In this document: in pieces, positions 49,488 through 58,141 of the stretch
Numbering within the stretch: position 1 is the stretch's first letter
How the letters are laid out: each line of letters begins with the position of its first letter
Assembly: GCA_035943995.1 (NCBI GenBank)
Contig: DASZBS010000021.1
Location: 65,203-129,202 of the forward strand
Length of the DNA: 64,000 nucleotides
Direction: 5' to 3'
Origin: Vulcanimicrobium sp035943995
GTDB taxonomy: Bacteria; Vulcanimicrobiota; Vulcanimicrobiia; Vulcanimicrobiales; Vulcanimicrobiaceae
Made by a program: the position numbers and the translations under genes
The notes under the pieces: model-generated
Databases searched by the model: none
Told to the model about the DNA's origin: nothing
Seen by the model: only the letters and a program-made list of their open reading frames with translations

Positions 49488-50939
49488 TTATCGCACCCCT
49501 ACCGGCTCCTGTGCCGCCTCGTCGTCGGGCATGAGCAGCTCGCGCCGCGCGACACCTTCGTCGATCGCAGCCTGCCGCACCGCGCGCGCGACCGCTTCGA
49601 CCACCTTGGTGTCGAAGACGCTCGGCACGATGTACTCGGCGCTGCGCTCGTCGCCGACGATGTCGGCGATCGCGCGCGCCGCCGCCAGCTTCATCCCTTC
49701 GGTGATCCGGCGCGCGCGGCAGTCGAGCGCGCCGCGGAAGATCCCCGGGAACGACAGCAGGTTGTTGATCTGGTTCGGGAAGTCGCTGCGGCCCGTGCCG
49801 ATCACCGCCGCGTAGGGCGCCGCCGCGTCCGGCATCACCTCGGGCGTCGGGTTCGCCATCGCGAACACGATCGGGTCGCGCGCCATCGTGCCGATCCACT
49901 CCGGCTGCAAGATCCCCGGCGCGCTGACGCCGATGAACACGTCGGCGCCTTTGAGCACGTCCTGCAACGAGCCGCGGCGGTTCTCGCGGTTCGTGTTCTG
50001 CGCGAGCCAGGTCCAGTGCGAGTTCTGATACTGCACGTCGCGGCTCAGCGCGCCTTCGCGGTCGACCGCGATCACGTCGCGCACGCCGGCGGCGAGCATC
50101 ATCTTGATCGTCGCCGTGCCGGCGGCGCCGCTGCCGGTCAGCACGATGGTGACGTCTTCGAGCTTCTTGCCGACCACCGCGACCGCGTTCATCAGCGCGG
50201 CGAGGATGACGACCGCGGTGCCGTGCTGGTCGTCGTGCATCACCGGGATGTCGAGCTCTTCGACGAGCCGGCGCTCCACCTCGAAGCAGCGCGGCGCGCT
50301 GATGTCCTCGAGGTTGATCCCGCCGAAGATCGGCGCGATCAGCTTCGCCGTGCGCACGATCTCGTCGACGTCTTTGGTGTCGAGGCAGATCGGGAACGCG
50401 TCGATGTCGGCGAACTGCTTGAAGAGCATGCACTTGCCCTCCATCACCGGCGCCGCGCCGTACGGGCCGATGTCGCCCAAACCGAGCACCGCGGTGCCAT
50501 CGGTGAGCACGCACACGGTGTTGCGCTTGATCGTCAGCGCGTACGCTTTCGCCGGGTCCTTCGCGATCGCGCTGGACACGCGCGCGACGCCGGGCGTGTA
50601 GACCGTCGAGAGATCTTGGCGCGTCTTGACCGGCCGCGTGATGCCGGTGCGAATCTTGCCGCCGAGGTGCGCGAGAAACGTCGAGTCGGACACGTTGACG
50701 ACGCGCACGCCTTCGACGCGCTCGATCGCCTGGCGCACCTGGTCGCCGACCAGCTCGCTCGGCACGTTCACCGTGACGTCGCGCGTGATCGTCGTCTTGC
50801 CGACCGTCCGGGTGTCCACGGCGCCGACCATCCCGCCGGCGTCACCGATCGCCGAGGCCAGGACGCCGAACGAGCCCGGGGTGTTCGGCGTCTCCAGCCG
50901 CATCACGAGTTGGGTGCCGATCGAAGGAGCGGAGGCCAT
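49488..50939 (-). CDS. NAD(P)-dependent malic enzyme with N-terminal ACT domain
   Basis: 483 residues. Residues 8-85 form an ACT regulatory domain (Leu-Val-Met-Arg-Leu-Glu-Thr-Pro-Asn-Thr-Pro-Gly-Ser-Phe). The catalytic part has Thr-Val-Tyr-Thr-Pro-Gly-Val-Ala (catalytic Tyr), Glu-Gly-Lys-Cys-Met-Leu-Phe-Lys, Ile-Asp-Ala-Phe-Pro-Ile-Cys-Leu-Asp, and the nucleotide motif Leu-Thr-Gly-Ser-Gly-Ala-Ala-Gly-Thr. It decarboxylates malate to pyruvate, useful when growing on fatty acids. The ACT domain suggests amino-acid feedback. It starts the operon with the response regulator and MocR genes. Confidence 0.93.
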   Translation of the reverse strand: MASAPSIGTQLVMRLETPNTPGSFGVLASAIGDAGGMVGAVDTRTVGKTTITRDVTVNVPSELVGDQVRQAIERVEGVRVVNVSDSTFLAHLGGKIRTGITRPVKTRQDLSTVYTPGVARVSSAIAKDPAKAYALTIKRNTVCVLTDGTAVLGLGDIGPYGAAPVMEGKCMLFKQFADIDAFPICLDTKDVDEIVRTAKLIAPIFGGINLEDISAPRCFEVERRLVEELDIPVMHDDQHGTAVVILAALMNAVAVVGKKLEDVTIVLTGSGAAGTATIKMMLAAGVRDVIAVDREGALSRDVQYQNSHWTWLAQNTNRENRRGSLQDVLKGADVFIGVSAPGILQPEWIGTMARDPIVFAMANPTPEVMPDAAAPYAAVIGTGRSDFPNQINNLLSFPGIFRGALDCRARRITEGMKLAAARAIADIVGDERSAEYIVPSVFDTKVVEAVARAVRQAAIDEGVARRELLMPDDEAAQEPVGVR

Positions 50940-51064
50940 CGGAAGCGGGTACGGTGTTGTTCCCCGGGTGTCCTCGCCGCGCGACGGCTCGTCGACTTCT
51001 CCGGGCGGTCCGTCCCAGCGGTCGGCACTCGACGAGGGAGTTCCACAAAGCGCATGCTTTCCAA

Positions 51065-52060
51065 ATGACGTCCGTCACGGCGGCTGCTGCCGGAGCGCTC
51101 GGTGCGCTGGTGGTGATCGCGGCGGCGACCGGCCCGGCGCTGCGGCGCAGGCGGGAAGCGCTCGAAGCTGCCGCCGCGGCCGCGCTGGGGACCGTCGCGA
51201 TGATCCTAGGCGGCGACGAAGCCGTCCTTGCCGGGGTGGCGCTCGTGCTCGGCGCCGCCGCGGTCGCCCGCTACACCCAGGCGGTGATCTCGGCGACGCG
51301 CGACGCGCCCGCCCGCCTGTTCGCGACGTTCCAGCGCGAAAGCGAGGCGAAGGGCCGCTTTCTGCCGCGCACGCTGGTGGACCGGCTGGGCCGCACGTCG
51401 CTGGCCGACATCGAGATCGGCGACCGCGCGACCGAGCCGATGACCGTGCTGTTCGCCGACATCCGCGATTCGACGGCGCTGACCGAAGAGCTGTCCTCGG
51501 AGGACGCCTTCGTGCTGATCGCCGACTTCTTCGCCCGCTCGGCGCGCGTCGTGCGCGAGCACCGCGGCAGCATCGACAAGTACCTGGGCGACGGCTACAT
51601 GGCGCTGTTCCCGCGCTGCGTCGAGGACGCGCTCGACGCCGCGCTCGCGCTCCAGGCCGCGGTGCGCGACTTGAATCGCGAAGGTTTGGGCCCGCCGATC
51701 GAGATCGGCGTCGGGCTGCACACCGGGCCGGTGACGTTCGGGACCGTCGGCGACGCGCGCCACATCGACACGACGGTCGTGTCCGACACCGTCAACACCG
51801 CCAAGCGCGTCGAAGGCCTGTCGAAACGGCTGACGGTCCCGGTCGTCGTGACGGAGAGCGTGATGCACGCGGTGCGCGACGCGGGCCGCTACGTGGTGCA
51901 CCCGCTCGGCGCGCAGAAAGTGCGCGGCAAGCGCGAGCCGCTCGACGTGTTCGCGCTCGAAGCGACGCCCGACGTGCGCCGCGTGACGACGGGCCCGCTC
52001 AGACAGCCGATGAAGCGCCCCGTCTCGTCCGCGACGAGCGAGCCCAGCACGTCGTCATGA
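51065..52060 (+). CDS. Membrane-anchored class III adenylate/guanylate cyclase
   Basis: 331 residues from ATG 51065 (a further 37 codons upstream are open but not protein-like). Two short hydrophobic segments (about residues 8-22 and 36-66) precede the cyclase domain. In the domain: Val-Leu-Phe-Ala-Asp-Ile-Arg-Asp-Ser-Thr (first metal Asp), Ile-Asp-Lys-Tyr-Leu-Gly-Asp-Gly (Lys for purine, second Asp), and Asp-Thr-Val-Asn-Thr-Ala-Lys-Arg-Val-Glu (Asn and Arg for transition state). All catalytic residues appear present, so it should make cAMP or cGMP. It is divergent from the malic enzyme gene. Confidence 0.9.
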   Translation: MTSVTAAAAGALGALVVIAAATGPALRRRREALEAAAAAALGTVAMILGGDEAVLAGVALVLGAAAVARYTQAVISATRDAPARLFATFQRESEAKGRFLPRTLVDRLGRTSLADIEIGDRATEPMTVLFADIRDSTALTEELSSEDAFVLIADFFARSARVVREHRGSIDKYLGDGYMALFPRCVEDALDAALALQAAVRDLNREGLGPPIEIGVGLHTGPVTFGTVGDARHIDTTVVSDTVNTAKRVEGLSKRLTVPVVVTESVMHAVRDAGRYVVHPLGAQKVRGKREPLDVFALEATPDVRRVTTGPLRQPMKRPVSSATSEPSTSS

Positions 52061-52354
52061 TGCATCGGCTTCCGGGCGGAAGCAGATCAGTCGATAGCCC
52101 GCATCCGGATCGGCATCGATATACAAACCGGCGTCGCGAAGTATGGCGACGTCGCGGCGAAACGAACTCAGCGATACACCGAACCGCCGCTCGTACTCGC
52201 AAACGTCGACACGGTCGCGGCGCACGAGCCGCGTGATGAGCCAGACGAGCCGGATGATTTTGCGGCTGGTGGATTCGACCGTCCGCGGGTAGGACGACGC
52301 GGCCGTGCGGCGCGGGGTGGTCGACGCGGGCGCGTCGAAATACGCGGTTGTCAT
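52055..52354 (-). CDS. Small HTH protein (WYL-regulator N-terminal type)
   Basis: 99 residues from ATG 52354. The core (residues 30-90) reads Ile-Ile-Arg-Leu-Val-Trp-Leu-Ile-Thr-Arg-Leu, Glu-Arg-Arg-Phe-Gly-Val-Ser-Leu-Ser-Ser-Phe-Arg-Arg-Asp-Val and Ala-Gly-Tyr-Arg-Leu, as in the HTH of WYL/DeoR-like regulators. No sensor domain follows. It has its own clear promoter and a leader with a strong hairpin, suggesting regulated or autoregulated expression. Its stop lies immediately beside the convergent cyclase stop. Confidence 0.75.
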   Translation of the reverse strand: MTTAYFDAPASTTPRRTAASSYPRTVESTSRKIIRLVWLITRLVRRDRVDVCEYERRFGVSLSSFRRDVAILRDAGLYIDADPDAGYRLICFRPEADAS

Positions 52355-52379
52355 TCGGTGGTTACTCCATCGGGTGACG

Positions 52380-52412
52380 GACCCGGCCGGCGGTAATGAC
52401 GCTGGCCGGGTC
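52380..52412 (-). promoter_or_regulatory. Perfect inverted repeat in the leader of the HTH gene
   Basis: GACCCGGCC (52380-52388) and GGCCGGGTC (52404-52412) form a nine-base perfect stem with a 15-base loop. It lies between the promoter and the ribosome site (GGAG about 10 bases before the ATG). It could be an operator for the HTH protein itself or an RNA hairpin affecting translation. Confidence 0.5.
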
Positions 52413-52443
52413 GCTATGTGTCATGCGCGTGATGCGTAGCTAG

Positions 52444-52473
52444 ATTATAGCATGCGCGATTTCCGCGGCGCAA
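52444..52473 (-). promoter_or_regulatory. Sigma-70-type promoter for the HTH gene
   Basis: On the minus strand -35 TTGCGC (52473-52468), an 18-base spacer and a consensus -10 TATAAT (52449-52444). The predicted start near 52437 gives a leader of about 80 bases. Confidence 0.65.
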
Positions 52474-52540
52474 GCAAATCGTTGAACGAAAGAAGACATC
52501 GAAACGGGCGCAGGACCGCGACCTGCGAACCGTTGCGTTC

Positions 52541-53626
52541 ATGGCGACGATCGCAAAGCAAAGCATCTCGCGCAGAACGGAACCGAGTCCCGCGGAGACA
52601 CTGCGCGCGCTCGCCGATGCGCTGCCTGAGGATGCGACGTTCGACTCGTATGGCGCTGGCGCACTCATCGAAGATCTTGAACGCGAAGTAGCGGCGCTGC
52701 TCGGCAAAGAGGCGGCGGTGTTCTGCACGAGCGGCAAAGCCGCTCAGCTCTCGGCGCTGCGTGTGCACGCCGACCGCCGCGGGCGAAACGTCGTCGCCGC
52801 GCACCCGCGCTCGCACATCGTCGAGGACGAGAACGACGCAATCGGCACGCTTTACGGCTTGCGCGTCGCACGCGTCGGAACGCTCGTCGATCCGTTCACG
52901 CTAGCGGAGCTGGCCGAAGTGCAGGAGCCGCTCGCCGCAGTCGTCGTCGAGCTACCGCTACGGCGCACTGGGTATCGCGTCCCGACGTGGGATGAGCTCG
53001 TCGCGGTCGCCGAACACGTGCGGGGCACCGGTGTTGCGTTCCATCTCGACGGCGCGCGCCTGTGGGAGACGGCGCCCGGCTACGGCAGATCGCTCGCCGA
53101 GATCGCCGCACTCGCGGACACGGTCTACGTGTCTTTCTACAAAGGCCTCGGCGGCATCGCGGGCGCCGCACTCGCAGGCGACGCGGAGACCGTCGCCGCG
53201 GCACGTGTCTGGATCGGCCGCGCGGGAGCCACGCTCTTTCGCATGTACCCGTACGCGGTCGCGGCGCGCGAAGGATTGCGCAGAGAGCTCCCGCGGATGC
53301 TGCAGTACCATACGCGCGCGGTCGAGATCGCCGACGCACTGCGCAAGGTCCCCGGCGTCGCGGTGAATCCCGACCCGCCGGCCTGCAACGCGTTCATCGT
53401 ATACCTCGACGGCAAGCACGACGCATTGCTCGCCGCGCGCGACGCCGTCGTCGAGTCACAGGACCTGATCGTGTTCCAGCACCTCTCGCAAACGGCGCAC
53501 CCGTGCGTCAGCTCTTTCGAGCTCGTCGTCGGGGCGAATACGCTAGAAACGAATGTGGCGAAGATTCGGGCTGCTCTCGCCGAACTGGTTGAACGCGCAC
53601 AGCGCGACGAGCGCAGCGTCGTCTAG
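52541..53626 (+). CDS. Threonine-aldolase / beta-eliminating lyase family PLP enzyme
   Basis: 361 residues of fold-type I. Expected elements: Phe-Cys-Thr-Ser-Gly-Lys-Ala-Ala-Gln near residue 62 (PLP phosphate region), His-Leu-Asp-Gly-Ala-Arg-Leu-Trp near 167 (Asp contacting the PLP nitrogen), and Ser-Phe-Tyr-Lys-Gly-Leu-Gly-Gly near 200 (Schiff-base Lys). Members cleave threonine or allo-threonine to glycine and acetaldehyde, or act on related beta-hydroxy amino acids. The substrate is not determined. It is followed by the AT-richer nuclease gene on the other strand. Confidence 0.85.
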   Translation: MATIAKQSISRRTEPSPAETLRALADALPEDATFDSYGAGALIEDLEREVAALLGKEAAVFCTSGKAAQLSALRVHADRRGRNVVAAHPRSHIVEDENDAIGTLYGLRVARVGTLVDPFTLAELAEVQEPLAAVVVELPLRRTGYRVPTWDELVAVAEHVRGTGVAFHLDGARLWETAPGYGRSLAEIAALADTVYVSFYKGLGGIAGAALAGDAETVAAARVWIGRAGATLFRMYPYAVAAREGLRRELPRMLQYHTRAVEIADALRKVPGVAVNPDPPACNAFIVYLDGKHDALLAARDAVVESQDLIVFQHLSQTAHPCVSSFELVVGANTLETNVAKIRAALAELVERAQRDERSVV

Positions 53627-53711
53627 CTGCCCAATCCGCAATCTCGCCGCCCTGTCGATGGCTATCGTCATCGGTGCCATCTGTAATGCTCCAGGACGGT
53701 ACGTTCAAGGA

Positions 53712-54938
53712 TTACGGTTCGGACGACATGCGAGCGCCATAGCGCCCGCGCCAGTTTACTGTTCCAGTGTAACCCTCCCAAAACGCACCATGCCTTATCC
53801 GAAGGCCAAACTCGTTTATCATCCCGTGACGAAGGAATTGGATCATAAGAGCTCTGGTTATAAGCGCTTCCCGATCGCCTCGCAACACATCACTTGCGCA
53901 CTTATCGCAAGCGCCCCAGTCGGAAATGAGGATCTGATTTTCTCCGCCACTGGGATACTCAAGGATAATATCAGGGCAGCCGAAGTCCGCACCCTGATCA
54001 TCGGCTAACGCTACTGAGCAGAAATCGCAAAGGCCCATCCGCTCTTTGTTAGCCGCGCCTCCAGATCGATCTACGAGCCACTCTTCTCCCGTTAGGACGT
54101 TCGAGAAAAAGTGCTCGAAGGACTCTCCCACATCTACATAGTGTTCGTACATTTCTCGCTTGAACTCAAAGTCGAAGTCCAGCGAGTGGGCGACCCCGCC
54201 GGGCGGAGAGCCACTGAGTCGAAAATGAGTGTTCGGCGGCAATGATGCGGCGCGCGTTCCATGTGTTGGCCCTTCTTCAGCCGCTCGGTAAAGGTTGCTC
54301 AAGAATTCGACGCGATACTCCTCGACGATCGTCGGCAATTTGCTCCAACCTCGATCAGAGCTTCCCAGCGCCACATCGTATGCAGAAACAAGTCCGGATC
54401 TAAAGTCGATGCGAATTTCTTCTCCCACGAGATCCGTGCCTCGCAGAAAGATAACGTCAAATCGATACGTAACAGCTCTCATACCTGATAGATCGATGTG
54501 AGCAACAGTTGGTTTGGCATCGTCTAAGTCTTGCAACAGGAAGAGTTCGATCCCATGAGTCTTCGCGAAATTTAACGCACCTTCTTGATAACCGTTGGCG
54601 GCAACCATGATGCCTCGTGGTTGGCCAGGTATATCTTGTAAGACAGCTGCGAAGGTCAGTATCTGCTCTTTCTTAACTTTAGAGCGCCAGCGTTTGGCCT
54701 GCACCGCGATTCGGTGAATCATAAACGGTGCTTGGATCTCGATGTAAACGTCGATCTCGTGCGAAATTGGTTTTCCAAGCTCGTCGCGCGTAGCGCCTTC
54801 AACGATTGCATTCCGTTGAACCGTAACGGTCGCCACATCACCGACCACGCGATATGCTGATGCCAGGATTGTTTCGACGAGTCGCTCATATGCAGCGGCT
54901 TCGTCCTTATGATTTCTGTTACGATGGCGTCTCGACAT
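53712..54938 (-). CDS. Mrr-like PD-(D/E)XK nuclease with C-terminal Cys4 region
   Basis: 408 residues. The N-terminal 140 residues match the Mrr-cat type: Glu-Ile-Asp63-Val-Tyr-Ile-Glu, then Gln80-Ala-Lys82, and Arg-Gly-Ile-Met-Val-Ala-Ala-Asn-Gly-Tyr-Gln-Glu-Gly-Ala. The middle is of unknown type. The C-terminal part has Cys304-x2-Cys307, Cys321 and Cys344-x2-Cys347, probably a zinc site. Codon use is richer in A/T than in its neighbours, so recent transfer is likely. It lies five bases after tldE. It may be a restriction or defence enzyme; no methylase is nearby, so classical restriction-modification is unlikely. Confidence 0.75.
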   Translation of the reverse strand: MSRRHRNRNHKDEAAAYERLVETILASAYRVVGDVATVTVQRNAIVEGATRDELGKPISHEIDVYIEIQAPFMIHRIAVQAKRWRSKVKKEQILTFAAVLQDIPGQPRGIMVAANGYQEGALNFAKTHGIELFLLQDLDDAKPTVAHIDLSGMRAVTYRFDVIFLRGTDLVGEEIRIDFRSGLVSAYDVALGSSDRGWSKLPTIVEEYRVEFLSNLYRAAEEGPTHGTRAASLPPNTHFRLSGSPPGGVAHSLDFDFEFKREMYEHYVDVGESFEHFFSNVLTGEEWLVDRSGGAANKERMGLCDFCSVALADDQGADFGCPDIILEYPSGGENQILISDWGACDKCASDVLRGDREALITRALMIQFLRHGMINEFGLRIRHGAFWEGYTGTVNWRGRYGARMSSEP

Positions 54939-54943
54939 CGGTT

Positions 54944-56293
54944 CTACGTTCCGCTGATCGTCATCTCCGCGATGCGGAACGACGGGGAGACGATCGTGCC
55001 GTCGAAGCGTAGGTCGCCCGCGATGCCGTCGATGCCGGCGAGCATCTCCGCGAACGCCGACGCGATGGTGAATTCGTCGATCGCGTACTGCGGCTCACCG
55101 TTTTCGATGTAGATCCCGCGCGCGCCGCGGCTGTACGTACCGCTCGCGAGCTCCGTCGCGAAGCCGATCGTATCGAGCACCAGGACGCCGCGCTCGGTGG
55201 AGGCGACGAGATCGTCCAGCGTGCCCGAGCCGGGGACGAGGTAGAAGTTGTTCGCGGCCACTCCGCCGCTACCCGACGCGTTGCCCGTCGACGCGATGCC
55301 GAGCCGGCGTCCCCAGTACACGTCGCTGAGGTACGTGCGCAGCACGCCGCCTTCGAACACCACCGTTTCGCGCGTCGGCGTGCCCTCGCCGTCGAACGGG
55401 GACGTGCCCAGGCCGCTGCGCAGGCGGCCGTCGTCGACGATCGTCACGCGCTCGTTTCCGATGCGCTCGCCGCCGCGGTCCGCCAGCCACGAGTTGCCGA
55501 CCGCGACGTTGGCCGCGTTGATCGCCCCGAACACGTCGCCCAGCACGGCGGCCGCGACATCGCGCTCGAAGATCACCGGAACGCGCATCGTCGCCGGCTT
55601 GCGCGCGCCGACGAGCGCGAGCGCGCGGTGCACCGCGTGCAGCGCCACCGCCTGCGCGCTTTCCGCCGTATTCCAGCCGCGCGCCGCCGTGCCGTAGTGG
55701 CCGATCCGCTTGTTCTCGCCGTCCAACGCCACGGGCGCCGCCGTGCGCGACACCTGCGTCCCCTGCGTCACACCGCGAAAACCGCGCGTGTTCGCGAGCG
55801 CCCACGACACCAGCGAGTCGCGCACGCGCGAGCCGTCGGAGTTCGCGATGCGCACGTCGGCAGCGCGCACGGCGCGCTCCATTGCGAGCGCTTCGTCGAT
55901 CTTCTCCTCGTCGCCGCGCGCGGCGACGTCGAGGTCGACCGTGCCGAGGTCGTGGTCGCACACGTCGTCGGAGGCCGCGACGTCGGCCAGCCCGGCGTGC
56001 GGGTCCTCGCCGACGAACGCCGCCGCCGCGACCACTCGCTGCGCGAGCGCCGCGACGCCGTCGCGCGACAGATCGGTCGTCGCGAGCGTCGCGTGGCGCG
56101 TGCCGACGAACGCGCGCACGCGCAGCGACCGTCCGCGCGAGCGCTCGATCTTGGTGACCTCGCGGTCGCGCGCCTCGCACGCGAACCGGTCGGCGATCTC
56201 GACGATCGCGTCCGCGTCCGTCGCGCCCGCCGCGGAGATCAGCGCGATCGCCGTGTCGGCCAGCGCGAGCGCCTCGTCGCGCGGATCAGCCAC
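54944..56293 (-). CDS. tldE: TldE/PmbA metalloprotease partner subunit
   Basis: 449 residues of the TldD/PmbA family without the metal-binding HExxxH found in TldD. Recognisable segments are Gly-Asn-Ala-Ser-Gly-Ser-Gly-Gly-Val-Ala-Ala-Asn-Asn-Phe-Tyr-Leu near residue 345 and Tyr-Ser-Arg-Gly-Ala-Arg-Gly-Ile-Tyr-Ile-Glu-Asn-Gly-Glu near 395. TldD and TldE together form a heterodimeric protease that degrades unfolded peptides and matures some peptide antibiotics. It overlaps tldD by eight bases. Confidence 0.92.
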   Translation of the reverse strand: MADPRDEALALADTAIALISAAGATDADAIVEIADRFACEARDREVTKIERSRGRSLRVRAFVGTRHATLATTDLSRDGVAALAQRVVAAAAFVGEDPHAGLADVAASDDVCDHDLGTVDLDVAARGDEEKIDEALAMERAVRAADVRIANSDGSRVRDSLVSWALANTRGFRGVTQGTQVSRTAAPVALDGENKRIGHYGTAARGWNTAESAQAVALHAVHRALALVGARKPATMRVPVIFERDVAAAVLGDVFGAINAANVAVGNSWLADRGGERIGNERVTIVDDGRLRSGLGTSPFDGEGTPTRETVVFEGGVLRTYLSDVYWGRRLGIASTGNASGSGGVAANNFYLVPGSGTLDDLVASTERGVLVLDTIGFATELASGTYSRGARGIYIENGEPQYAIDEFTIASAFAEMLAGIDGIAGDLRFDGTIVSPSFRIAEMTISGT

Positions 56294-57689
56294 GGCCCGT
56301 GCCTCCGACCGTGCACGACGACAGCTTCACCGTCGGGATCCCGACGCCGACGGGGACGCGCTGCCCGCCTTTACCGCACGTGTACGAGCGGTTCGCGAGC
56401 CGGCCGTCGTGGCCGACCATCGTGACCTTGGTCATCGCATCCGGACCGTTGCCGACCAGCGTCGCGCCGCGCACCGGCGCGGTGATCTTGCCGTGCTCGA
56501 TCAGATAGCCTTCGGCGATCATGAACACGAAGTCGCCCTTGCTGATCTCGACCTGCCCGCCGCTGAACGACGTCGCGTAGAGCCCGCGGTCGATCGAGCC
56601 GACGATCTCCTCGGGCGTCGACGTGCCCGCCGGCATGAACGTGTTGCACATGCGCGGCTGCGGCAGCACGCGGTACGACTCGCGCCGCCCGCTCCCCGTC
56701 GACGCGACGCCCATCAGCCGCGCGTTCAAACGATCCTGCATGTAGCCGCGCAAGATGCCGCGGTCGACGAGCACCTTGTGCTGGCCCGGAGTGCCTTCGT
56801 CGTCGACGGCGACGGTGCCGCGCTCGCCGGGCAGATCGCCGTCGTCGAAGATCGTCACGAGATCGCTCGCTACCCGCTCGCCCACGCGCCCCGCATACAA
56901 CGACGTTCCCTTGCGGTTGAAGTCGGCCTCGAGACCGTGCCCGACCGCCTCGTGCAGGAGCACGCCGCCGCCGCCCGCGCCGATGACCACGGGCAGCTCG
57001 CCGGCGGGCGCCTCGCGCGCGCCGAGCTTGATCGTCGCGATGCGCGCCGACTCGCGCGCGAGTGACTCCGGCGTGGTTACGTCGAACACGTCGATGCTCG
57101 TGCGGCCGCCGTCGCCGATGTAGCCGTTCTCGCGGCGCCCGTTCTCGCGCGCGACGACCTGCACGCCGAGCGACACCAGCGGCCGCCGGTCGGTCACCAC
57201 GCGCCCGTCGCTCGACGCGATCTGCACGTACTGCAGCTCGTCGGTGACGGCGGCGTTCACCGACACCACGCGCGGATCGAACGCGCGCGCCGCGACGTCC
57301 GCACGCGCCAGCAGGTCGACGTACCGCGCCGAGTCCGCCGGCTCGTCCGCATGCGCGTCGTACATCGACGGCGCGGACGCAGCGGCCAACTGCACGACCA
57401 CGTCGTCGTGGCGCCCGTCGCGCGAGATCAGCGAAGCGGCATCCGCCGCCCGCAGCAGCGACGCCTCGTCGAGGTCGTCCGAGTACGCGTATCCCGCCCG
57501 CTGTCCGACGACGACGCGCACGCCGGCGCCGCGCACGACGTTCGACGATGCCTCGTGGATGCGGCCGTCCTGCAGCCGAAACGTTTGCGTGAGCCGGCTC
57601 TCGAAGAACACGTCGGCGAAGTCGCCGCCTCGGCGCAGCGCCCGCGACAGCACGCGAGCAAGCAGCACGGGATCGAGGGCAGTCAGCAC
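56286..57689 (-). CDS. tldD: TldD metalloprotease catalytic subunit
   Basis: 467 residues from GTG 57689; an in-frame GTG at 57716 would add nine residues and is less like family N-termini. The zinc site is in Leu-Leu-His-Glu-Ala-Val-Gly-His-Gly-Leu-Glu near residue 245 (HExxxH). The usual N-terminal Gly-Asp-Phe-Ala-Asp-Val-Phe-Phe-Glu and Gly-Val-Arg-Val-Val-Val-Gly segments are present. The C-terminal Tyr-Thr-Cys-Gly-Lys-Gly-Gly-Gln-Arg-Val-Pro-Val-Gly motif is also typical. It works with TldE. No peptide-antibiotic precursor is evident next to it. Confidence 0.93.
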   Translation of the reverse strand: MLTALDPVLLARVLSRALRRGGDFADVFFESRLTQTFRLQDGRIHEASSNVVRGAGVRVVVGQRAGYAYSDDLDEASLLRAADAASLISRDGRHDDVVVQLAAASAPSMYDAHADEPADSARYVDLLARADVAARAFDPRVVSVNAAVTDELQYVQIASSDGRVVTDRRPLVSLGVQVVARENGRRENGYIGDGGRTSIDVFDVTTPESLARESARIATIKLGAREAPAGELPVVIGAGGGGVLLHEAVGHGLEADFNRKGTSLYAGRVGERVASDLVTIFDDGDLPGERGTVAVDDEGTPGQHKVLVDRGILRGYMQDRLNARLMGVASTGSGRRESYRVLPQPRMCNTFMPAGTSTPEEIVGSIDRGLYATSFSGGQVEISKGDFVFMIAEGYLIEHGKITAPVRGATLVGNGPDAMTKVTMVGHDGRLANRSYTCGKGGQRVPVGVGIPTVKLSSCTVGGTGRG

Positions 57690-57722
57690 GATTTCGGGCC
57701 TTCGCTGCCGAACCACCCCATC

Positions 57723-58124
57723 ATGCCCGCCCGCACCGCGGCGCTGACTTTTGCGTTGATCCTCGCCGCTACCCTGACCGCAGCCGCGACCTGTCCGGCG
57801 ACGAACGGCCGGGATGATTCATCGTGCGATGTCGCCCACCCGACCACGTCGACGAGTGCGTCGTGCGCGGCAGCCGCTCACGCGACGGAGACGTGCGCCG
57901 ATCAGGCAACGGGCCTGGTCCGCGCGATCTATCTGACGCGAGCTGCGTCGGAATGGCGCAAGGCGGCGATGGCGCTGGGGCGTAAGAAGTCGCAAGGACG
58001 TTACTGGTTGGCACACTCGACGATACTCGACGAGCGTGTGCAAGACGATCCGGACGCACCAAGCCGACTTCGCATGGAAGCGAAACGCAACGAACAACTA
58101 GCCAGAGCGGCCCTCGCGCGCTAA
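57723..58124 (+). CDS. Small secreted protein with four cysteines, unknown function
   Basis: 133 residues from ATG 57723. It has a signal peptide (Ala/Leu-rich, cleaved near Thr-Ala-Ala-Ala) and a mature part with four cysteines in the first 45 residues (likely two disulfides). A basic helical C-terminal half contains Arg-Lys-Lys-Ser-Gln-Gly-Arg-Tyr-Trp. No family recognised. It starts 33 bases from the divergent tldD start and is convergent with dacB. Confidence 0.55.
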   Translation: MPARTAALTFALILAATLTAAATCPATNGRDDSSCDVAHPTTSTSASCAAAAHATETCADQATGLVRAIYLTRAASEWRKAAMALGRKKSQGRYWLAHSTILDERVQDDPDAPSRLRMEAKRNEQLARAALAR

Positions 58125-58141
58125 GTCATTCACCGTGGTCT

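Noticed and set aside
53553..54008. Plus-strand frame across the end of the aldolase gene and the start of the nuclease region
   Set aside because: It lies antisense to the well-supported Mrr-like gene and has no conserved pattern; a shadow frame.
54944..57689. RiPP or microcin cluster around tldD-tldE
   Set aside because: No precursor-like short gene, cyclodehydratase or exporter adjacent; tldD-tldE are widespread housekeeping genes.
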